Below, one piece after another: positions 36,068-45,094 of a DNA stretch of 64,000 nucleotides; within the stretch, counting starts at the first letter, position 1, and each line of letters begins with the position of its first letter. A program made the translations under genes and the position numbers. Under the pieces are notes generated by a model, which saw only the letters and a program-made list of their open reading frames with translations, had not been told where the DNA came from and made no database searches. The stretch is from positions 1 to 64,000 of the forward strand of contig CAVOXY010000004.1 of the NCBI GenBank assembly GCA_963700515.1, read 5' to 3'. This DNA is from JAJRVM01 sp963700515. Its GTDB lineage: Bacteria; Planctomycetota; Planctomycetia; Pirellulales; Pirellulaceae.

Positions 36068-37576
36068 ATGCCATTGGACATCAATCGCCGCAAGTTTCTG
36101 GGGACGGCCGCTGTAACGGGCGTCTTCACGATCGTTCCACGACATGTGCTGGGTGGTCCAGGGTTTGTTGCTCCGAGTGAAAAGATCACTTTGGCTCACA
36201 TCGGAATGGGGACTCAGGGGTTCAGTGAATTGGGTGGGCTGCTGGGGAATCCCGAGATCCAGATTGTGGCGGTCTGCGATCCCAACACGGACAGCAATGA
36301 CTACGTGGAGTGGGGGAAGAACAGCCAGCGGAACCGCATTCGCGAATACCTGGGGGATCCCAGTTGGCGGGAGGGAGAAAGCGGTTGCCCAGGCGGCCGC
36401 GAAATTGGGCGTCTGGTGGTCGACACATATTACGCTCGAGAACGAGGCGATCAGAAATACGAGGCGTGCCGCGCCTACGCAGATTTTCGCGAACTGCTGG
36501 AGAAGGAAAAGGACCTGGATGCCGTCAAGGTCATGACGCCCGATCATCTGCACGCGACCGTATCCATCGCGGCCATGCGGCGCGGCAAGCACGTCATGAT
36601 GCACAAGCCGATTGCCAATCGACTGTACGAAGGGCGGTTGGTGCTGGATACCGCGCGGCAGGCAAAAGTCGCCACGCACTTGCTGGCTTACGGTGCCGCG
36701 GAAGGAAATCGCGTGATTTGCCAGCGGGTCCTGGAGGGAGTGATCGGTAACCTGCGGGAAATTCACAACTGGACCAATCGTCCGGTGTGGCCGCAGTACA
36801 CGGAGATCCCGCAAGACAGGCCCCCGGTCCCGAAAGGACTCGACTGGGATCTTTGGCTGGGCCCGGCCCTCGAGCGACCGTATCACCCGCACTACACGCA
36901 TACGGTGTTTCGTGGTTGGTACGATTTCGGTGGCGGGAGCATGGCGGACATGGGCATCTACAGTCTCTGGCCCGTGTTGGCGACCCTGGAACTCGACGCG
37001 CCGCTCAGCGCACAGGCGTGGGCGACACATACCTGTGCCATCGACGACCACGTCAGCCACGGTGTGAATAATGATTTCGCGTATCCGACCGGTTGCCAAT
37101 TGCGTTTTCAGTTTGCTGCGCAGGGTGACCGTCCGGCGGTCGAGCTATTCTGGTACGACGGCGGCATGAAGCCGCGGTGGCCCGAAGAAGTCGAAAGGCA
37201 CGACGTCGAAATGGAACGAGAGGGGATCTTGTTCATCGGCGACAAAGGCTCGATCCTGGCCGGATTCCAAGGACAGAATCCACGACTGTTCGCTGAGGGC
37301 AAAGTTGAACCGCTGGACCAAACCGATGCCGACGTTACTCGACAAGGCGTCTCTGGCAATCGTGCTCGTGGATGGATCGAGGCGGTGCGCGGTGGTGGCG
37401 AGTCACCTGGCAGCTTTCTCTATTCCGGTTCGATTACCGATACCGTGAACCTGGGCACTGTCGCCTTGCGCGCGGGCAAAAAGGTGTTGTTCGACAGTGC
37501 CAACATGAAGATCACGAACGTGGAAAGCGCCAATCGATACCTGCGGCGCGATTACCGCCCGGGATGGGAACTCTAA
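36068..37576 (+). CDS. Gfo/Idh/MocA oxidoreductase, Tat-exported
   Basis: 502 residues from ATG 36068 (GAGGAG 7 nt upstream). The Tat signal is NRRKFLGTAAVTGVF and the Rossmann motif is LAHIGMGTQGFSELGG. The usual EKP is replaced by HKP (VMMHKPIANRL), which may alter catalysis. The C-terminal half contains GGSMADMGIYSLWPVLATLE. It lies alone upstream of plsC, which is convergent, and a family A repeat begins directly after the stop. Confidence 0.88.
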   Translation: MPLDINRRKFLGTAAVTGVFTIVPRHVLGGPGFVAPSEKITLAHIGMGTQGFSELGGLLGNPEIQIVAVCDPNTDSNDYVEWGKNSQRNRIREYLGDPSWREGESGCPGGREIGRLVVDTYYARERGDQKYEACRAYADFRELLEKEKDLDAVKVMTPDHLHATVSIAAMRRGKHVMMHKPIANRLYEGRLVLDTARQAKVATHLLAYGAAEGNRVICQRVLEGVIGNLREIHNWTNRPVWPQYTEIPQDRPPVPKGLDWDLWLGPALERPYHPHYTHTVFRGWYDFGGGSMADMGIYSLWPVLATLELDAPLSAQAWATHTCAIDDHVSHGVNNDFAYPTGCQLRFQFAAQGDRPAVELFWYDGGMKPRWPEEVERHDVEMEREGILFIGDKGSILAGFQGQNPRLFAEGKVEPLDQTDADVTRQGVSGNRARGWIEAVRGGGESPGSFLYSGSITDTVNLGTVALRAGKKVLFDSANMKITNVESANRYLRRDYRPGWEL

Positions 37577-37725
37577 GGGACGGCTCAGAATAATTCGGCA
37601 ATGCTCCAATCGGGTCGCACTGGCTGAGCGAGCGTAGAGCGTTTCGCCATCGCTCAAGAGACTTCACTCGCGAGCGGCCAGTGTGCCGGAGCCCGAAAAG
37701 CGGAATCACCGAGTTATTTATGCGG
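37577..37725 (+). repeat. Dispersed repeat family A, copy 2 (~150 bp)
   Basis: It matches 17049-17206 from GGGACG to GAGTTATTTATG. The right end overlaps the last codons and stop of plsC on the other strand, so that gene's last residues come from the repeat. Confidence 0.85.
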
Positions 37726-38397
37726 CCCAGATGTATCAGGCGTCGTCTCTTGGCGGAGTCCGCGCAGTTGCCGCGCCTGCTGATGGCACTGGATGATCCG
37801 CCGCTTCAACTCGGCAATCAACTGCTTGTCCGTCATCTGTTCGATTTGTTCGCGGGAGATTTGCGGGCCGAAGACTGTGCAGACCTTTGTGAGGCGAGGG
37901 TAGCGGCGTGAGCGGGGCCAGGCGTCATAGGCTCCATCGACGGCGGCCGGCACGATCGGTACATGTCCGCGACGCGCCAAAGCGCAAAAGCCGGGCTTCA
38001 GTTCACCGACTTTGCCATCTTTTGTCCGAGTTCCTTCGGGGAAAACAACGGCGCCTTCCCCTTTCCGGAGCCGTTTCAATGTCTCCTTGATCCCCCCCAA
38101 GCTCATCCCGTCACGGTCCACGGGGATCGCATCCAAGTAGCGGATGATGCGGCCAAAGAGGAATGTGTCGAACAGTGTCTTGCGGGCCATGAAGTTGAGC
38201 TGTTGGCGAAAGCAAATTCCGACCAGCACCGGATCGAAGTAGCTCTGGTGATTACAGCAGATCAAGGCGCCGCCTTCCTGGGGGAAATGCTCCTTCCCTC
38301 GCCAGGTAAACCGGAAAAAGGACACGGCGATGATCCAGAAAGCGTTCTTGATCGTCTGGTACCCGATACTTTTCCACCAAGGACGTTGCATCTGCAT
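37714..38397 (-). CDS. plsC: 1-acyl-sn-glycerol-3-phosphate acyltransferase
   Basis: About 227 residues from ATG 38397; a TTG at 38433 is in frame. It makes phosphatidic acid from lysophosphatidic acid at the inner membrane. A hydrophobic N-terminal helix (NAFWIIAVSFFRF) precedes NHQSYFDP, the NHx4D catalytic motif, and FPEGTRTKDGK, the substrate-binding motif. It lies 147 bp downstream of cmk on the same strand, an order found in many bacteria. Its 3' end overlaps a family A repeat. Confidence 0.88.
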   Translation of the reverse strand: MQMQRPWWKSIGYQTIKNAFWIIAVSFFRFTWRGKEHFPQEGGALICCNHQSYFDPVLVGICFRQQLNFMARKTLFDTFLFGRIIRYLDAIPVDRDGMSLGGIKETLKRLRKGEGAVVFPEGTRTKDGKVGELKPGFCALARRGHVPIVPAAVDGAYDAWPRSRRYPRLTKVCTVFGPQISREQIEQMTDKQLIAELKRRIIQCHQQARQLRGLRQETTPDTSGPHK

Positions 38398-38544
38398 GGG
38401 AGTAACCGATTTCTTTAATTTCGCACAAACCAAAAACCCTGAAACGAAATCCGAAGCTCGAAAACCGACAAAAATTCACATGACCGAAATCAGAATGGCA
38501 CTCCTCCTGAATGGTCCACTGTTCCCACCGTCACGAAACGTTAG

Positions 38545-39219
38545 CTAGCCGTCTGCGAGTCGATTGCCAAGCCGCTCACGCAGCAAACACTCCAATTTAT
38601 CCACGACCTGGTCGAGTTCCAACTGGTCGGTAGCGACCAACATCGCATCTTCGGCGGGCACCAAGCGTCCCACTTCACGTGACTGATCCTCGTGATCGCG
38701 ACGGTTCTGCTCGTCCAGCACCTGAGGGAGTGACACCGTTTCCCCGCTGGCTTGACGTTCGCGGACACGACGGCGAGCACGTTCTTCGCTCGACGCGGTC
38801 AGGAAGAACTTGCAGTCGGCCTGCGGGAACGCCACGGTCCCTTGATCACGTCCCTCCGTCACCACGTTGACTCCGCAAGCCAGACGGCGCTGTAATGCCA
38901 CCAGTTGCTGCCGGGCCAGGGGATTGTCGGCAACATGACGGGTATTGCCGGTTACTGCCGAGGTGCGAATGGCCTCGGTGACGTCCTCGTCGTCCAGTAG
39001 GACGCGATTTTCCCGGAAGGTGAGTGATACGCGACCGGCCAGCTGAGCGATCGCTGGCTGGTCGTGCCAATCAACGTTCTCACGCATGGCGGCCAAGGCA
39101 ATCGCGCGATACATCGCCCCCGTATCCAAGAAACAGAATCCCAGACGCTGGGCCAGTCGCCGAGCGACGCTGCTCTTACCCGCTCCCGCTGGTCCATCGA
39201 TAGTGACGATCATCGGCAT
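38545..39219 (-). CDS. cmk: Cytidylate kinase
   Basis: 224 residues phosphorylating CMP and dCMP with ATP. The P-loop is IDGPAGAGKSSVARRLA, followed by FCFLDTGAMYRAIAL, the CMP-binding region. VTEGRDQGTVAFP stands where most family members have GRDIGTVVFP. The start ATG 39219 (MPMIVTIDG) is chosen because the codons upstream, open for another 35 residues, are simply translated 8-bp repeats. Probably the first gene of a unit with plsC. Confidence 0.93.
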   Translation of the reverse strand: MPMIVTIDGPAGAGKSSVARRLAQRLGFCFLDTGAMYRAIALAAMRENVDWHDQPAIAQLAGRVSLTFRENRVLLDDEDVTEAIRTSAVTGNTRHVADNPLARQQLVALQRRLACGVNVVTEGRDQGTVAFPQADCKFFLTASSEERARRRVRERQASGETVSLPQVLDEQNRRDHEDQSREVGRLVPAEDAMLVATDQLELDQVVDKLECLLRERLGNRLADG

Positions 39220-39253
39220 CCGCTCTCGGAGCGCCTTTCGTTTGGTTGTGGTT

Positions 39254-39317
39254 GGAGGACTGGAGGACTGGAGGATTGGAGGACTGGAGGACTGGAGGAT
39301 TGGAGGATTGGAGGATT
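39254..39317. repeat. Octamer array GGAGGACT/GGAGGATT, 8 units
   Basis: Eight tandem 8-bp units directly upstream of cmk on its opposite strand. A C/T-rich array of opposite sense follows at 39363-39395. Confidence 0.9.
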
Positions 39318-39362
39318 CGATCATTTTGATCCGACGGACTGCGAAGATTCAGTCGTGGCCGC

Positions 39363-39395
39363 ATCACTCCATCACTCCTCCACTCCACCACTCAC
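39363..39395. repeat. Inverted 7-8 bp array (ATCACTCC/ACTCCACC)
   Basis: ATCACTCC repeats with changes to CCACTCC, roughly the reverse complement of the array at 39254-39317. Confidence 0.7.
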
Positions 39396-39428
39396 CTCCC
39401 TCCCTTCCTCCACCGTCCGTTCGCCTGC

Positions 39429-42231
39429 TCACCAGCGGGCTTCCACTTCGATCCAGCAGTTGGCGGAGACTTCGACCACGGCGGCATCCTTCTCGAGGGG
39501 GCAGGTCCCCATGTTCTCACCCACGAAATCACGTCGTCGCGCGGCGGTGATCGGGTGGCACGATCGTAGTTTGGCACGAGCCGCTCTTCCGGCGGTTTCC
39601 AGCAGTCGGACGCGGAACCCGACGAGGCGGTGCTCTTCGACCAGCGGTGCCCAGGCGGTGGCGAGCAAGTTTCGGCTATCGATATGAAACAACCAGCTGG
39701 AAGACGCTCCGGAGACTGCGGCAGCCACGGTTGGCAGGGCGGGGAGCGGCGTCATGAAAGCCAGCGATTCATGGAGCGGATATTTCAGGTTGACTCCGAT
39801 GCCCATGTTCGAAGGTGCGGGCGCGTTCCCCGGCGACAATCAGGAGGCTATCGAGCATGCGTGCGTCGGTGCGCCGATGAAACGGCAGGCCACCGGTCAA
39901 CAGCGTGGTATGGCGGCCGTCGTCATCGATATCAATGTAGTTGGGAGCTTCCAGTCGTTTTGCCTCCGCCCGTTCACGCAGCTGATTCACGCTGCGCCAT
40001 AAGATGGCGGATTCGTTGGCCCAGGCAAAGCGACAGCAATAGTAGGAATTCCAGGGATCGCCACGCAACTGCATGAGCGGATCCAGTTCGATGCTCAGCT
40101 GCAGCACGCGACTGCCTCTGCAGACGCGAAACTGTTGGCGATAGGTAGCCTGTTTTTCGCCACTTCGATTGAGCAATCGTCCCTCCACGGTGATTTCGCC
40201 CAGCACGGTCGAGGCGGCGGTGACGGCTACTCGATCGGCCGCCATGACGGAATAAATGGCGGGGCGTTTGGTGTTGGCGCCACGGCTGGGTGTCCGCAGA
40301 GCCAACTGCATCGAGAGTCGATTTCCACGCTTTTCGTATTCGAACAGCCCCTGCATCGCGCCGGTCGTGGGATTCACGTGCACTTCGAGGAACTCATTCA
40401 GCAGGCGACCCTCTTCCGCCAGCGGCCGCGATGCGCGCGGGACGGGCTGCGGGGGCGTAGCCCCCGTGATCCACGCGAATCCCATGGGAGGCACGTCGAC
40501 AACGACATGTTTGTGGGTGGCCTGTTTGTCGACGGCATAAATGGGGGATGAAACCGCGGGGAGGCTGGGGAGTTCGGGTAGATCCAAGGCGGCTCGACGC
40601 ACATGACTGGCCGGATTGACCACCAGGTATCCGGTTTCCGTCGGCCCGGTTCCGCGGGGTACGAACTCGGCAAACTGCTGCGTGGCCTGCCGCTGCGACT
40701 CTTCGATCCGCTGGTCGAGATCATCCAAGGCCGCTCCATCGGCACAGGCATCGACTTCATCGATCAGTGCGGAAGTCGTGTCGATGTGGCGCTTCGTGAC
40801 CGCAGTCAGGAGCATATCTTGTGCCTGCTGTGCGGCGAGCAGGCAACGTCGTCGCCAATAACGCACCGAAGTCGAGATCGGATCCATGGCTTGCCTGGTC
40901 ACTGCTTGCTGCAAGTAGGGTGATCGATATTGATCGGCTTTGAATTGCTCTGTCTGACCAGGGTAGTCCGTGTCGCGAAAGTAGTCGTCGACGGTCACGA
41001 ATTTCCCGAGCATGTTGCCATAGCGGGCAATCCTGCGGAGATCGTGGTACCACGTGCAGACGCGCCCCGGCCAGTGCGCCACGCAGATGGTGGCGACATG
41101 ATCCACGTCCATGGTCTCTCCGAGTTTACTCGCCAACGACAGGAAGGTGGCTGAGCGCGCCGCATCGAGTGGGGGACGGCTGATGGCATCGATGGCGCAG
41201 TGGTCGGGGCCTTCCCAGCGAATCTTCAACTGCGAGCCTTCCGGGTACTGACCTTCCCCCAGAGCGGTGTGCAGGGCACCGACGTAGCCGAGCCGACCAA
41301 GAAGTTGCGGGTAGAGCACGGAGACGCCGTAACGTCGCCGTCCGTACACCTTGGGACGTTGGCCCAACTGCTGCTGAAACAACTCCAGCCCTTTGCGCAA
41401 GCGATTCAAGACGGTTTCACAGCTATGCAATGGCGAACACTGTTCCGCCAACTCGCCGCCGACAAGTCCCACAGATCCCTCCTGCAATCCACGTTTGATC
41501 GCGGCCAGCGAGTCGGGGGCGTCACGCCGCATGGCGGTGATCAATTCGCCGTTGAGGATCAGATTCACCGGTACACCGGGCGCTAATTGTTGGAGCAGTG
41601 TGGGGCCAAGTGTGCTTGGGGCGAGCAGCGTCAGGTCGAGTAGATAGGCATCGACGGCGTAGTAATGATCACGTTCTTGTGCCAACAAGTCGAAGCAGGC
41701 TGTCAACTGGTCTCGCGCCGCGGGCACGTCGCCAGCGGCCGCGGCCTGCGCTCCGGCGACGACCAGTTTGAAGAAGTGCAGCTCATCGAGATGCGTGCTG
41801 TAACGCATCTGCCGCGTCAACAACTCGACTTGCAGATAGCAGTATCCCAAGGCGAGGAAATCGGCCACCAAGTCTGCGTCGATGCGTTGCGCCAAGTCGG
41901 CCAGCGGCTGGAGCGCCTGGCGGAGGATCTCGTCGCGCGGCAGATTCCCCTCGATCAGAAATGCCCCCTCTTGGGTCGCTCGTTGGGGGAAGCCAGTGGG
42001 GAGTTCCTTCTGGCTGACGCCGGGAGCCAGGATCAGCATGTTGGAGAGCTGTGTGGGAGGGTTATCGCCGCGCTGCCAGGTAGGCGCCGAGCCGGTGGTG
42101 GCCAGCAACGCGGGGTGCCAGAGAGCGGTCCAGGCGGATAGTAGCCCGTCCGCTTCCTCCTCCTCATGGTGCAGGGGAAAGTCCTCCAGACTGTGGCACG
42201 GCAGCAGAACGCAAGTTTCCCGGTATGTCAT
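39429..42231 (-). CDS. GH38-like glycoside hydrolase (alpha-mannosidase-like)
   Basis: About 933 residues, one frame break near 39815. The N-terminus is MTYRETCVLLPCHSLEDFPL. The first 490 residues resemble a GH38/GH57-type barrel (LILNGELITAMRRDAPDSLA, GGELAEQCSPLHSCETVLN). The second half is beta-rich like GH38 C-terminal domains (RLLNRSGEKQATYRQQFRV, VLQLSIELDPLMQLRGDP). After the break the frame reads GIGVNLKYPLHESLAF and ends at 39429 with EVSANCWIEVEARW. No signal peptide is seen. The canonical N-terminal HxDxxW mannosidase motif is not obvious, so activity is uncertain. Confidence 0.65.
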
Positions 42232-42434
42232 GGAGTCGTCAGTGGTGGAGCCAGAAAGTTCAGTATGTCAATCTGTCGCCGGGCTCAAACAGTCCCTTTG
42301 GCGGCAAGTCTTACACAATATCGACCGGTCCGGCGGATGTCGAGGAAGGTGCCGCTTGTTTCGCTGGTAGCACCCGGCAGGGCGGTCGAAACGGAAGAGA
42401 ATTCGCAGAATTAGCCCACACTGGGGGGAAATGA

Positions 42435-42464
42435 TTGACAATTTGCGTAAGTCCTTTGTACAGT
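42435..42464 (+). promoter_or_regulatory. Candidate promoter of the pilM-like operon
   Basis: TTGACA (6 of 6 to the -35 consensus), an 18-bp spacer, then TACAGT (4 of 6 to the -10), with G+1 expected near 42471. It lies in the otherwise empty 42232-42676 gap between divergent genes and would leave a leader of about 205 nt. Confidence 0.5.
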
Positions 42465-42676
42465 GGAAAAGAACAGAGAATCTGCTGGCACCCTGTCTGT
42501 ATCCCATTCTTGTCTGAGTCTCTGCTGTATTCTGGTGGCGGAGACGATGCTTGCGGAGACAATGCTGAGGGGTCATGGTGACAGGTATCCAGGTTTCGTT
42601 TTTCATTGCATGATATTCGCTCGAGCAGCAACCCGCTTGTTGAGGCCGATGTTACTCGGACCTGAGGGGACGACCG

Positions 42677-45091
42677 ATGGCAAAATATGCCGGCGTGTGG
42701 GGGATTGATATTGGCCAAGCGGCATTCAAAGCCCTGCGCTGTCAGTTGGAAGATGGCAAAGTCGTAGCGGATGCTTTCGACTATATCGAGTATCCGAAGA
42801 TCCTGAGTCAACCGGAGGCGGAACCGGAGAAGATGATTCAGGACGCGATCGAGCAATTTCTCTCGCGGAACGACGTGAAGGGTTATCGGGTGGCACTGGC
42901 CGTACCCGGCCAGAGCGGGTTGGCGAAGTTTTTCAAGCCCCCGCCGGTGGACGCGAAGAAGATCCCGGAAATTGTCAAGTACGAAGCTCGCCAGCAGATC
43001 CCCTTCGCATTGGAAGACGTGATTTGGGACTTCCAACAGATGGGCGGTGGTGCCGAAGTCGACGGCTATGCGCTGGAGACCGAAGTCGGCCTGTTTGCGA
43101 TGAAGCGCGAGCAGGTCTTTCGTGCGATGCGGCCCTTCCAGGACGCCGGTATCGAACTCGACATTATCCAGTTGGCGCCGCTGAGCATCTACAACTTCGT
43201 GGCCTACGATATTCTGGGTGACCAGGTTTCGCCCGACGACTACGATCCGGACAATCCGCCTCCTTCGCTCGTGGTATTGTCGATGGGGACCGACACCACG
43301 GACCTGGTGATCACGAACGGATTCCGCGTCTGGCAGCGTAGTGTGCCGTTGGGGGGCAACCATTTCACCAAGCAGTTGACCAAAGAGCTGAAGTTGACCT
43401 TCGCCAAGGCCGAGCATTTGAAGCGGAACGCGCGGCAGGCGGAGGATCCAAAGATGGTCTTTCAGGCCATGCGGCCGGTATTTAACGACCTGGTGACGGA
43501 GGTGCAGCGGTCCATCGGCTATTTCCAGGGAATCGACCGCAAAGCGAAAATTGGCGGGGTCGTGGTCCTGGGAAACGCGGTCAAGCTGCCGGGGCTCCAG
43601 CAGTATCTGGCCAAAAACCTGGGGTACGAGGTGAATAACTTCGAGACCTTCTCGAATCTCTCCGGTCCGGCCATCCTTTCCTCGCCGGCCTTTCGTGACA
43701 ACCAATTGTCATTTGGTGTTTGCTACGGACTTTGCTTGCAGGGTCTCAGTGTAGCCAAGCTGCGCACGAATCTCGTCCCGCGGGAGATCATGACCGACCG
43801 ACTGGTGCGGTCCAAGAAGCCGTGGGCGGTGGCTGCCGTCGGAGCTTTGTTGTTGGCCTGTACCTTCAACGTGTTCTTCTACTACGGGCGGCTCCATCAG
43901 GCGGCTGAAGATCGGGCCGTCGCCGGCGTATCGTGGGAGGAGGCCAGCAAGAAGATTTCGCAGGCCGAGTCATTAAGTTCGGGGTTCGTGGATGAAGATT
44001 CCAAGTTGGTGGCTCAGCTCGGTCGCGTCACCGCGATCGGCGAAGAACTGGTCGGCAACGCCGATCGCAAGATTCTCTGGCTGGAAATGCTGCGGACCCT
44101 CAATACGGCGCTGCCCCTCACACCGGGATTGCAGCCTGGCGAGATACCGGATGTCGAGAAACTGCCGTTCCATCAGCGGCAGGAGGTGCACATTGACGAG
44201 ATCGAGGTGAAATACTTCGCGAAACTCGACGACTGGTTTACCGACATTGTCAAAAAGAAGTACATCGAACAATCTCGCTCGGACCCACAGTCGGAACCGG
44301 TCGCCGCGGCGGACGGCACAGCCACCGCGACCGAGCCAAAGGGGCCTGACGGGGAAGGCTGGGTGGTGCAGCTGAAGTGCTACCACTTCTTCAATCAGGA
44401 TCTGCAGACTTATGGGCTGGCTCATGTCCTCAATACCTTGGTCAACAACTTAAAGCACGGACGCGTGGTGTTTCCGGTGTCGGTCGCCAAGATCCGTCCC
44501 GGCGTTGTCGTGCGACATCAGACCCCGGACGGGCAAGTCATGCCGTTGCACGTGACAGCCATCGCGCCGGTTGTGCAAGCGGTCGAGGGGGGCGGTGGCG
44601 AGCAGGTCACGGGTTACCAGTTGCAGTTGGAAGGTGTCGACACGCCGATCACCATTCCCGCCCTCGGCATGGTCCCTGTGGTGTTCACCATGGAGGAAAT
44701 GGGGATTCGCTTCCCCTTGGTGCTGTCGGATCAGTTCGACAAGACCTTCCAAGTCCCCAATCCGAATTACGAACCGCCCGAGGGAGGGTACGCCGGAGGT
44801 GGTATGTTGGGAGGCGGTACTCCTGGCTTGGTGGGGGGAGGCAGTAGTCTTTCACCGAGCGGCACCGGCGGGCCGGCGTCGACCGGCTCGGGCAAGAAAC
44901 AGGACGAAACCCTGGAAGAGCCTCCCATGTTGACAGTACCTCGGTACGACTTCATCCTGCAGTTTACCTGGAAGGAGTCGTTGCTGTCCGAGCGTCTGGA
45001 GAAGCAGACGGCGGAGTGGGAGAAACAGAAACAGGGTGCGGCGCCATCGAGCAACGGAAGTATTGCCGCCAACACCAGGGGAGGTGCGTAA
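42677..45091 (+). CDS. pilM: PilM-like ATPase fused to PilN-like membrane segment
   Basis: 804 residues. Residues 1-375 are an actin-like PilM fold: GVWGIDIGQAAFKAL (9-23), VVLSMGTDTTDLVI (near 199) and GGVVVLGNAVKLPGL (near 293). Residues 383-401 form one membrane helix (AVGALLLACTFNVFFYYG), and the rest is helical and periplasmic, as in PilN. In classic systems PilM is cytoplasmic and binds the PilN tail; here both appear on one chain. A Gly-rich stretch (YAGGGMLGGGTPG) occurs near residue 705. Start ATG 42677 follows GAGGGG. The next gene starts 3 nt after its stop, so co-translation is likely. Confidence 0.85.
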   Translation: MAKYAGVWGIDIGQAAFKALRCQLEDGKVVADAFDYIEYPKILSQPEAEPEKMIQDAIEQFLSRNDVKGYRVALAVPGQSGLAKFFKPPPVDAKKIPEIVKYEARQQIPFALEDVIWDFQQMGGGAEVDGYALETEVGLFAMKREQVFRAMRPFQDAGIELDIIQLAPLSIYNFVAYDILGDQVSPDDYDPDNPPPSLVVLSMGTDTTDLVITNGFRVWQRSVPLGGNHFTKQLTKELKLTFAKAEHLKRNARQAEDPKMVFQAMRPVFNDLVTEVQRSIGYFQGIDRKAKIGGVVVLGNAVKLPGLQQYLAKNLGYEVNNFETFSNLSGPAILSSPAFRDNQLSFGVCYGLCLQGLSVAKLRTNLVPREIMTDRLVRSKKPWAVAAVGALLLACTFNVFFYYGRLHQAAEDRAVAGVSWEEASKKISQAESLSSGFVDEDSKLVAQLGRVTAIGEELVGNADRKILWLEMLRTLNTALPLTPGLQPGEIPDVEKLPFHQRQEVHIDEIEVKYFAKLDDWFTDIVKKKYIEQSRSDPQSEPVAAADGTATATEPKGPDGEGWVVQLKCYHFFNQDLQTYGLAHVLNTLVNNLKHGRVVFPVSVAKIRPGVVVRHQTPDGQVMPLHVTAIAPVVQAVEGGGGEQVTGYQLQLEGVDTPITIPALGMVPVVFTMEEMGIRFPLVLSDQFDKTFQVPNPNYEPPEGGYAGGGMLGGGTPGLVGGGSSLSPSGTGGPASTGSGKKQDETLEEPPMLTVPRYDFILQFTWKESLLSERLEKQTAEWEKQKQGAAPSSNGSIAANTRGGA

Positions 45092-45094
45092 GTC

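Noticed and set aside
39220..39324. N-terminal extension of cmk
   Set aside because: Codons are the translation of 8-bp repeats; the P-loop begins right after ATG 39219.
42311..43705. 464-codon minus-strand open frame
   Set aside because: Antisense to the well supported PilM domain; low-complexity translation.
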